Shown here in pieces: positions 45,841-56,300 of a stretch of DNA of 64,000 nucleotides. Under the pieces are notes generated by a model. The model was not told the origin of the DNA, searched no databases, and saw only the letters and a program-made list of their open reading frames with translations. The stretch's first letter is position 1. Every line of letters starts with the position of its first letter. The stretch comes from Macrostomum hystrix. Taxonomy: Eukaryota; Platyhelminthes; Macrostomidae. A program made the translations under genes and the position numbers. Location of the stretch: the NCBI GenBank assembly GCA_950097015.1, contig CATNEN010000024.1, forward strand, positions 2,919,501 to 2,983,500, read 5' to 3'.

Positions 45841-47190
45841 TATAAGCTAAAAGGAACCTTGTGTTCTAGTTAACGCCCCGTGATATTTTAGCCAATCTCC
45901 TAATTAAATACTTAATTATCTCAACAATTTAACCAGTGAGTCGAAGCCAGGCGGTTGGCACGGCGGGCGCAAGTTCGAACCTGGCCCTAAAGAATCGAGC
46001 ATTATCAATGTGCTTAACTCAAATTTTATTTAATGAGCGAGAGACGAAGGCAGTTTAAAAGAGAAACATTATTTTCATTGTGAATTAAAAGCAGAAACAT
46101 TGGCCTCTCGGAGAGACGCGCCGGCGCACAGCGCGCCACACTAAATAGGGCTGGGCAAGGCCGACCCCAAGAGGGGCGGCCCCGCGACCAGGCAACGTAC
46201 ATGCACCCCGCACCAATGCACAAGCCCCCAACCCCCCGGTTTAACCTCCAACCAAGCTACGCTCGGTCGGACCACTAAATTCCAAATTGTCTGTTTCGAA
46301 AGCTTTTAAAAATCGAATCTGGAAATCGGAAAAAAAGTTTCCATTGTTCGTCGAAGTTTTAATGTTCGATTTATACTACTGAAGTTTTTAATTCAGTAGC
46401 TGCACGGCAAAATATGATAGACTTTCTACACTAAAAGAAACTAGCTCTGTGTTCATACAGACTTTTTAAACGTAACAGACTTTTTTAAACAAAAAAACAA
46501 GACTTTTTAAACAAAAAAGAACAGGAAATTAAAAATTTCACTGTGTCGTTAGAACCATCTGGATAGCGAAAAATGACAACTTCTAAGCGCTAGTTACAAG
46601 CTGACAATGTTAATGTAAAGCTGTGCAACTTTATGCAGTACTGTTAGAAACTTGCGATGAAAAGACATCGAAAAATAGAAACTTCAAAGTGTGGCTTTGC
46701 AGTGAGTGATAGCAGTGAATATTTGTATTGAGAGGAAAGCATTGCCAAGATGATTGCGACATCGATATGGTCAAGCCTGATAGATAATTTTATGAAAAAG
46801 CATGCCAAATATGCCGAGAAACAAAATCGGAGAATGCACATTTTTCAAATGAAAGACGCGAACTTGGCGGGAGTCGAGGTTTCGATGGACTTTAAAAAAT
46901 AATAGAATCTGGATGTACGAGTAAAAATAAATGTAACAAAAATGACTGTCAATGACTGTAGGTGGAAACAATGTTGCACTCACCCAAAAGGCTGTAGTGC
47001 CAACACTCAATGAAATAATTTTCGGTGAAGTCTGTACAGAGAAAAACTATCCTTTAAGGGCTTAGATTACAAAAGAATAGTACTAGAGCCTGCTATTCAA
47101 TTTTTCTCGTCAAATGAGTGTCGGCTTGTGGCTAGAATGCATGCTTTAATATCTACTTGTAGTGCAATAGTAAAGAGTGCAAATGCGTTT
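45841..47190. other. Intergenic stretch with a GC-rich island
   Basis: 46095-46265 is strikingly GC-rich (GACGCGCCGGCGCACAGCGC, CGGCCCCGCGACCAGG) within AT-rich DNA. 45930-45985 has a B-box-like AAGTTCGAACCTGG, possibly another SINE remnant. No gene seen. Confidence 0.4.
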
Positions 47191-47195
47191 TAACG

Positions 47196-47201
47196 TTTAT
47201 T
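47196..47201 (-). terminator. Poly(A) signal for the caspase fusion gene
   Basis: AATAAA on the minus strand about 170 nt after the stop codon at 47371-47373. Confidence 0.6.
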
Positions 47202-47370
47202 GTACACAATGATGCGCATTAGAAATACGAAGATCTTGAAGAGCAGTAGTAGACCTTGTCATGCAGGTCTTTTTATACCAGAGAGAAGCGCGTGTAGAGA
47301 GCGACCAGAGAGATAAGAGAGATGCAGAAAAAAGTTAACTTCTGATTAAGCATTCGAAAGGACAATTTCC

Positions 47371-48463
47371 TTATCTTGAGCCTGTTCTGAAGTAAAACTG
47401 CCTGGTCAGCTTGCTTCGCATGTCCGGCACCTGGAAGAGCTTGGAGCCGAACTGGTTTTCCAGCGGACTGCGCGAGATGTGCGCCGTCACTCGAGTGTGC
47501 AGCTGCAGCAGGTCCTCGCTAGCCCCGTGAGCTTCAACTATGCGGCAAAGGGTGCGGACGTAGGCTGACCCGCTCTGCGGGTCCCTGTACGCAATGTACT
47601 TCTCGCTAGTCGCGTAGCCAAAGAAAAAATCGGCACCCTTAGGCGCGAACAAGACGCCCCCAGTGTCTGGCTCCTCCGCTGACGAGTCGTTCGCTTCGTC
47701 ACCTTCGTCTCTATCGCCGTCGGTTGCCGACGCAATTTTATCTGCCGATGCTCCCACGGCAGAAATTCGCGCGGCCGCAAAGTTTCGCTGCTGGCGCTCG
47801 CCTCGGCAGGCCTGCGTTAGAGCGGAGGGTCTTGCATAATGTATTCCGAAGATCTCAATACCTGCTCATTACGATCCCTCTCATGTGGGCTTCGTGGGTC
47901 TTGATGGATATCTGATCATGTGTTTCATAAAGCGAATACGCATCTTACTAAATGTTTTTTGCGAAAGTTTTTCTAGAAATCCGAGCCGTAGCAGTCACAC
48001 TGATAATTCAGCATGAGCAATCCAACATCTTGAAGTTACCTGAATAAAGAACAGTTTCGGTTTGCCAGCCAGTCCCGCACAGACGTCGCTGTCGAAAAAC
48101 GAAGCGATGCGTCCCAGGCTGATGTACTGCCCATCTGAGCCCACGATTTGGTTATTTGTGCCGTGGGACATCAGGAAGCAGATGAAGGAGTCATATTTTT
48201 CGTGATTTTTTAAAGCGATACGCATGGCCGCTTTGCAGATGCCTGAGGCTGTGGGGTCGGCCAACGAGCGTACCCGGTAGCCCAGGCGCTGAAATAGACG
48301 GCTCGCACGGGCAACGTCTGCCCGACTGCCGTTTCTGGTGGGGAACTCAGCGGGGTTGTTAAACTTTTCAACGTTAACAAGCAGGCAGTATCCATGAGGA
48401 CGCTGGCAGTGAGGATATGTTGTCGACGAAGGTAGACTGTTTATCGATTCGAAAAGCCTCTCT

Positions 48464-48502
<39 letters not shown>

Positions 48503-51500
48503 GGCTGCTGCTGCTCAGCGGTCTCATTGCTGGCACACTGCAAGACTTGATCATCAATTGAACCACCATGAGCAAGCTTCTTGTTTGAGCCCTTCCACGC
48601 TTCCCTCTTTATTGTGTGCCAGGTTTCAATGTCATGTGGCTGCTTCTGCTGCTGCTGCTGCAGAATCTGTTGTTGAAGCCTAGGCGCTAGCAGTGGAAGC
48701 CTTTGTAGGAAATGGAATTTGAAGTAGAATGGATTTAGTAATTTAGCTTAAAGTTTAATGTTTAGGTACGCTCTTAAGTCAGGTTTCTATGTTTAGGTAA
48801 ATTCTACCTTATTGGCGGTTGCTGCTGCTGCAACGGAGGCTGCTGCTGCTGTTGTTGTTGATGGCTCTGCTGCTCTCGATTCTGAAGCTCGGCTTGCGCC
48901 AGCGAATCAGAGACTGTGCGCTGACGAACCAGAGAGGGCCTTTGCCTTCGACAGCTCGAGCAGCGACGCTCCAATCTAGGTCTATTGTTTCTGAAGATTA
49001 AGTTGACAATGTATCTGTTTGTAACACTATTGTTATTTTTGCTTCAAGAATTCAGCTACGCAAGCTTACTGGAAGAATGGCAGAGTCAACAGACGCTCGA
49101 TGCCCGGACGCCGCTCTCGCCGACGCTGCGTGCACAGCCTGTAGAGCTCGCACAGCGCGGCAGAGCTAGTCCCAGGCAGGCTAGGCATCGCACCAACACA
49201 GATGCTGGTGTGCAGGCGATCGAAATTTCTACTCTGCTCCGCGTTCGGCGGTTGTCCAGTTGTCAGCTCGAACACGAGGCAGCCGAAGGCCCACACATCC
49301 GACTTGGTGGTGAACTCGGCGCCGCCAGAGTGTAGAATCTCCGGTGCCAAGTAGCAGGGCGAGCCCCACTCGCGCGGACGAGCCGAGTGCTGCTGGCGTG
49401 TACACAGAGAGAAGCCGGCCAGTTTCAGACTGCCCTCTGGCTGGTATAGGACGCTCTTGCACTTTACGTTGCGGTGTACCACCGCTGGGCGCAGATCGTG
49501 AAGGTACAGCAGGGCTGATGCGACCTGAGCGACGAAACGTAGGTTTCGAGTGTTGCAATCTGAGGACTGCTCAAAGACAGCTACTCAACAAGTAATAGGT
49601 GTTTAACTGGGGGCGAAATGCAAATATTTTAAAGTTTGAATAATTCAAATTATTCAAATTTTGAATAATTTTATAAGCGAAAGATAGTGGTTAGGTTTGC
49701 TATTTCATGCTGTTATGAGCGACTATTTTGATTGGTTTTTGTTGAAGTGAAGATTACTTAAAATAGGCAAAAAAATCAATTACTACCTGGCGACCATAAG
49801 ATTTGATTTCGCTCTCCAGAAACCCAGCCTTTCTCTGCGTCAAAATTGAGCGCAGATTTTGGCCCTCGACAAGCTCCGTGAGCACCATCAGACAGCCTGA
49901 GCTTTCGCTCAGCACCTTGACGAGCTTCACTATGCGATCGTGCCTCAGCTGACCAAGCAGATGGCAGCTGGCCTTGAACTGTTTTAGCGTCTCCTCCGGG
50001 CACCCCGGTGTTGTTCTGTAAGCGGCAACCGGAACTCCTCGCAATTCGGCACAAAATACCGAGCCAAAACGACCCCGGCCAAGTAGCCGCTCTCGATCCA
50101 CGTTACAGGCCGCCGTCTCGTCTTCCTTCGTTTCGTCTTCCTCGACTTCCTCTTCGAAGCTCTCCTCTCTCAGAACATCCTCTGCGTCTTCCTCGTCGTC
50201 TGTCTGCTCGTAGTTGTCGAAGCATCGAGCTCCCGAATCCATATCGTCCTCGTCGTTGTCCAACTCCTCAGTGGCATCGCTCTGACCGAGGCGACGCCTT
50301 CTTGGTAGAAGCGGCTCCGGAGCGCTGGCGCCCCCAACAGAGCGACCAGGGCGATTTAATGGACAGCGGTCTGACTGAACCGGGCTTTGCGTCCGCAGCG
50401 GCGGTGGTGGCAGATTTTGATGCACTGGTGGTTGCTGGGCCAGCTGCGAAGGGGCCTGCTGCAGCTTCAACTGCCGCGGTGAAAGCTCGGCTCTGTTCGT
50501 TGAGATTCAGAGAAGACCGGAGTGAAGCTAATCGGATAATAATATTGAATTGTTTTCGAAGGTTTTATAGGAAACACAATGGAGCTTGTGCATTTTATCC
50601 TTATTGCACAATATCTCTAAAGTCTCTTCACATTGGCTGGAAAAATTTTCTCATGAATCTTACGAGCATCCCAAAGGCCTTCTAAGCCAAGGTTAAAAGT
50701 TCCTCACTGAAAGAAATCATGCAGCATCAACTGCCCAATCGCTGTCGGTCGTCGCGCGGCGCACGAGCTGCACAGTCTGCGCAGCAGCGGCGTCGATTCC
50801 TCCGGAGCCTCCCGTTGACCCGCTTGACCGGTGGCCATCTCGATCAGGAAACTGCCGAACTGACGAACATCTAGCGCCGTGTCGCAAGCTTCGCTGCCGC
50901 CGTTGCTCTCTTCGAGGCGACAGCAGAGTGTGAAGCCGGCTAGCTTTGCGCAGCCGGAGTCTGTTAGTAGGGCTGAGCGGCACTTCACATTGCGGTGCAC
51001 AATGGCCGGACTTCGGCTATGCAGGTAGTGCAGAGCGGACCCGATCTGTGGGTGAGGGTGAGAATAAACGACGCTATTTGAATCCAAAGCCAGCGGGATG
51101 TTGAGCGTAAACTCACCTGTCTACCATAGACAGCAACAAACGACTCAGCCAGGCAGCCGTATTTGTCAACAAGGTCGCGCAGGCTCCCAGAGCCAAGCCA
51201 CTCCAGCAGGATGCACACAGAGGCTGCGCTCTCCGAGTCTCTCGCCAGGGCGATGAGGCGCACAATGTGATCGTGCCGCAGTTCGGTCAGAATGCCGCAG
51301 CCGGCGAGCAGCCTCTTGTCTGGCTTGTCGGCGCAGTAGACTGCCGCGGTGCCAGCATCTTCACCGTCGCAGCCGATCCGCACCCGGAAGATTCTGCCGA
51401 AGCGACCCCTTACCGGCGACGCCTGCTTCGGATCCGGCAGGCAGCGAAATTGGCGACCATCCGAAGTCAGCAGTTCCAGAAAACTGCCACCTTTTTCTGA

Positions 51501-51503
51501 CAT
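47371..51503 (-). CDS. Tandem pseudokinase - caspase fusion protein
   Basis: Seven exons, 5' to 3': 51117-51503, 50708-51045, 49787-50492, 49070-49524, 48808-48981, 48040-48700, 47371-47811; 3162 nt, 1053 aa, all junctions GT-AG with matching phases (0,2,0,2,2,0). Domains: pseudokinase 1 (about 30-241); Pro-rich then acidic linker (243-360); pseudokinase 2 (about 365-628), both closest to STE/MAP3K kinases; Gln-rich linker (640-770); caspase. Caspase p20: RPHGYCLLVN, Arg809 in TRNGSR, His866 in LMSHG, GLAGKPKLFFIQACRG with Cys909. p10: FFFGYATSEKY, Arg983 in YRDPQSGS, end LTRQFYF. A likely processing site is EEPD956|T. Both kinase folds lack the beta3 Lys, HRD Asp and DFG Asp. Inferred role: caspase regulated by kinase-fold docking domains, in cell death or immunity. 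The start was chosen because a splice acceptor lies 2 nt before the ATG. Confidence 0.88.
48462..48515 (-). repeat. CAG repeat coding polyglutamine
   Basis: Near-pure CTG run on the + strand (CAG on the coding strand) inside exon 6 of the caspase fusion gene, encoding 12 uninterrupted Gln after QQQP. Further Q runs lie at 48645-48665 and in exon 5 (48820-48865). Confidence 0.95.
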
Positions 51504-51530
51504 GACTAGCGGAGAGTTTAAAAGTACCCG
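51504..51530 (-). promoter_or_regulatory. 3' splice acceptor before caspase-fusion ATG
   Basis: ACTTTTAAACTCTCCGCTAG is followed by TC and the ATG at 51503. Same AG|TC-ATG spacing as the gene at 9423. Good pyrimidine tract. Confidence 0.5.
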
Positions 51531-53214
51531 GATTGCACTTACACTGCAACTTTGCTGTCCCTCTCTTGATATAACCGCTCACTCATAAGCGATAGTTAGC
51601 TGAGCACTAGAATCGAGTAAGCGAGATGCGAGTCATGTGCTTCTCTCTCTTAAGCGAGCTCTTCTCTGTCATCCACTGCTCAGATTGGATCCACGCTGCT
51701 TCTCAAACAAGGCTCTAAAAATAGCACCTGGTGGGGCTGCACAACAACAGAAAAGGAAAGCACTGGGAGACCCCAAAGACAGACTCCATTTGTTGCCTGG
51801 GCATTGCACTCAGCTTATTGGTCTGGTCTGAGCAAACTGAAAACACAAACAATGAATAGAGTCATGCACATTTGTCCTAGCTTGGAGGCCTGGAAACAGT
51901 CCAGGCTTGTTTGTTCGCGCCTACCTTCTACCCATCGTGTTTCTTCCAGTTTGCCCTGACTGAAACTTTCGTACAATTATTTCCTTAATTCAGGTCTGTA
52001 TCCATTTCCAAAAGCTCTTTTTCCGGGGAATTGCACCACTCTGACCCAAGCCCATGGATTTTGCTGCCTCGGTTAAAACAAAAGAAACACGAAGAAAACA
52101 AATTACCCTGACAAAATAGTTTGTTTACACTAGCCGTATTGCCAACCAACGATTTGACTCACAGTTAGAACGAGCTGTTGCAAATATCTATCACGCAGCA
52201 GGAAATATAATAACTAAAGCAAGAAGTGCACAGAGTTAACGCTTGTGATGCCGCAAGGTCATGTATAGACTTTCGATTTATTTATCTCTGCGAATCATAT
52301 CCTTTGTCCATTGTGTTAAAGAATCTCAATGACAATGACAATGCGCCTAATAAATCAATGAGAGGTCAAAGTTCATTCTACTTGTATCACACTACTTTTT
52401 TGTAAGTAGCATATGTCAGATAAAAATGACCGTACTATGACTTAGAAAAGTGACTTGCACAGTTAAATTGAATCTTCTTCCGATGCTAAAACAGCGGACC
52501 AAGAACAACAAAATGGTGCAGCAACAAGGGTGAGCTAAAACTCTACAGGTGTGAGGTTTTGCTTGCTAAGCACAATTTAAACACATAGTATGCTGCAGAG
52601 ATCTACAGTTGTATAGGATAAATAAAAGTTTTTAAGGACTAACGTGATCTACGCTCGAATAAATACAAAAAACTATATTTTGAGAAGAAACGAAACTACA
52701 AATCGTTTTTGTGCAAGTGTAGGTGCTTCAAATATCGACTGTGACAGTAAAGTGTGTCGCTCGTATCAACAAGATTAATATAAGTTAACAAAATGAAGCT
52801 TACGGCCTGAAAACTAGGCGACAGAAAAATATATAGAAGCAAACGACGCATGAAAAAAGACATGAATAATTTGAATCTGAAACTCGATGGAAAATTCAGT
52901 TTTTGACTATCAAATTTCGTCATAAAGCATAACGTATTGAGGCCTGGTCAAATCGGGCAAATTCCAAGCAGCTTTCTTCTCAACAAAAAAATAAATTGCA
53001 ATGTTTACAAAAAATCCGCTTTTACGCTAAGCTAGACTAAATATGAGACATTGTGCGAAATATTTACATACAATAATTTTTCGTATAGCGCTTTTTATGA
53101 TAAATTTTAAATGAGGATTTAGTCACTATGGGATTCTGCATGCCATAAAAGAATGCTACAGCAAAGCTTTGTTTAACAAAAAAGTAACAAAATAGACTAA
53201 ACAGACAATAGATT
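51531..53214. other. Intergenic region between caspase fusion and SLC6
   Basis: About 1.7 kb of unique, mostly AT-rich DNA with no exon or repeat I can support. It should contain the promoter of the caspase fusion gene and the end of the SLC6 transcript. Confidence 0.5.
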
Positions 53215-53226
53215 ATTTATTTTATT
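53215..53226 (-). terminator. Poly(A) signal for SLC6 gene
   Basis: AATAAAATAAATAATC-type sequence on the minus strand gives overlapping AATAAA hexamers about 100 nt after the stop at 53327. Confidence 0.65.
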
Positions 53227-53326
53227 GCATGATTTGATTTGAGAATCAACTAACAAAAAACTTGCAAAGCCTAGGTTTTGAACATTGTCCAACTCAAAAT
53301 CGACATCCTCCTCAAGGTTCTTGGTC

Positions 53327-56300
53327 TCACAGACTGGCAGCCATCGGGTTCATCTGCAGCTGCGGATTGGGCGAGCCGTCAATCTCGGGAATCTCCATGC
53401 GAAACATGTCCTTGATGCGCTGGTTGAGGCAGGGATTTGGGCAGGGGTTCAGGTATGAATTTGAATTTGCATTCGCACAAAAAATTATAACTATAGGCAC
53501 TGATATAGAATAAGATATGGTTTACTTCAATTAACTGATCATGCCTTTGAAATGGAGTTTAAAACTAGCCAAGATTTACATTATGCTCTATCCTGTGAGA
53601 CAACTTCCAAAGGGACAAAGCATCGGCATCGACATCGAGATATTAAAAAATTCTCGTCGGGGTGTCTGGTGGCAAAACCTTGTCACTAGGCTCTTCGACG
53701 AGAATTGCTGAATTGCCTGAATATGTCGACGATGCTGACGTCGGACGGCTTTGAAAGTTATTTCAACGTAAAATGCGGAAAATGTGGATCCATATGGAGG
53801 ACTTAAGCAAAAATCGGTCATTCGGTATGAGAAGTGAAGTAGGCAGTGGGTTTTTGAAATACCCTTATTGTCTTTACCCAGGGGGAAAATAGCGTGGTTT
53901 TTCAACTGTTAATGGTCCTTCGAAAGGCTGTGTACAGCTCCGTTGTTAGAGCTTCGGACTTTTACCAGAGGCGTCGGATGTTCGAATCGCGTCTCAAAGG
54001 AAAGTTAAGCTAGACACAATAGTTTCCTCAACTGCTTCAGTTCACCCAGCTGTAAAATGGGTAACAGGGGCATAAAATATGGATATATAGGCCCCGGAAT
54101 AGCCCTGGCTGTTCCTTGGCTAAAATTACCTTCGACAGTGGCTCATTGTGCTTGTTGTCGGACCAGCATAGCTGCCTAATGGCATAGTACACGGCATAGA
54201 TGGGTATGGCTATGACAGATGACAATGCCAGCATAGCTCCCAGGGCCTGCGCCCAGGGTGGATAGTTGTAGGGCTCGGCTGTGGAGCGGGTGTAGACCAG
54301 CGGCTTGAACTCCAGAACGGCGAAGGCGAGAACACCCTGGGAGCGTGTTTTTGACACGACGAACATTTTCAAAAATTTCCATGACCGCCGTTCTTTGCTA
54401 AATGCCAATCACAAATGAGAACGAGCGCTCTTTTCTGTAAGATCTGGGGGTAGATCATCATCATGGAACTAAGGAATGAGGTAGATTATCATCATGCAAC
54501 CAAGAAATGAGGTAGATCATCATCATGGAACTAAGGAATGAGGTAGATCATCATCATCGAACTAAGGAATGAGGTAGATCATCATCATAAAACTAAGGAA
54601 TGAGGTAGATTATCATTATGCAACTAAGGAATGAGGTGGAGTATCATTGTGGAACTGAGAAAAGCATACATACTCATGTTACGAATAAATTTGAACGATC
54701 TTTGAACGTGTTCAAACAGCGATCTGGGGGTAGATCATCATCATGGAACTAAGGAATGAGGTAGATTATCATCATGCAACCAAGAAATGAGGTAGATCAT
54801 CATCATGGAACTAAGGAATGAGGTAGATCATCATCATCGAACTAAGGAATGAGGTAGATCATCATCATAAAACTAAGGAATGAGGTAGATTATCATCATG
54901 CAACTAAGGAATGAGGTGGAGTATCATTGTGGAACTGAGAAAAGCATACATACTCATGTTACGAATAAATTTGAACGATCTTTGAACGTGTTCAAACAGG
55001 GCTTAAACTCTTCAAGCAGTGATCAGTTCCGATGAACTCACAAGGCAACTCAGCGGGCACAGAACCGTGACGCAGATCTGCCAGATGATCGGTGGCGCAT
55101 GGCCAATGACCATTGTCATCTTCTTGCGCAGGCGAAAAATTCCTGTAAGTAGGGAGTTACAAAAAAACTGAAATTTACCTGAAATTAACCCTGACACGTT
55201 GAGCAGTATAAAGCATCTGGCTCTCACGAATGGCCATGAGTTCAAAATGTACAGTAAACTTCCAGACTTACGGTCAGAAATCCGATTAAAACGGTTAACA
55301 GTAGAAAGACGACGGGGGTATTTGAAATACCCTCATTTTTATTTCTGTATCTCCCAAAAGACAAATAGCCATGAAAATGCAGAACACAAGCAAAATTTTC
55401 CTGATTAATAAATATGATAAATCTGATTAAACAACTTCCACAATCACAAAACATCGGCATCGTCGAGATATTCAACAATTTTCGTCGGGGTGTCTGGTGG
55501 CAATAACCACCAATATACGAGTAGGCTGCTCAAAGAAATTTCATGTAATCATGTCGGCTATCATTCTTGTCATTTTAATTTTTGAACCAGCGTGGATTTA
55601 TTTACCATCGACGTTTATACAGAGCAATGTTACTTGTCCTTGTCACCAGGGTCTTCGACAAGAACCGCTGAATATCTCGACGATGCTGACGTCAAACGGC
55701 TTTGAAAGTTAGCTCATCGTAAAGGGCGGAAACTTTTGATCCATATTATTGACTTTCACAAAAATCGGTCATTTGGTTTGGGAGCTGTCGTGAAGTAGGC
55801 AGTGGGTATTTGAAATACCCCGGGGGGTAATGGCGTGGCCTTTCTACTGCTAACAGTTGAAACAGATTGTTTGGAATGATGCAACTGAAGCGACTGGATG
55901 TTGTGGTACTCGTACAAATCTTATTAGAGAATTTCACTAGTCATTTCGAAGCGTTTCAAATTGAGTGAATCTTCAACGCGGCAAACGTGCATCTCGTTTG
56001 ATGCAGTTAAGTGCATCTGAAATTACTGAACTGGTTCTGTTGCGATCGTCAAGATCCAAAATTTGAAGTGGAGTTCAGTTCTGAATGTTTACCAAACGAC
56101 CAGGCGAAGGCGATGCATTCGAATGCAATCAGAAGTAGGAGGGCCGGGCCACTGGCGGCGTAACTGTCGAACATGTTGAACACATAGGCGCCACCCTGCG
56201 GTATTGCAATGACAGATGAAAATGATGCTTCAAAGTCTAGGTGAGAGCGGGTACCTCCGATTTACTAGGGATCCTAACCGGTGAGATAAAGATGGCAATC

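Noticed and set aside
48417-48683. Plus-strand polyalanine frame
   Set aside because: It is the opposite strand of the CAG-coded glutamine tract of the caspase fusion gene.
49754-51503. Active MAP3K-type kinase gene separate from the caspase
   Set aside because: Catalytic Lys and both Asp are replaced in each unit, and the exon phases continue without a stop into the caspase exons.
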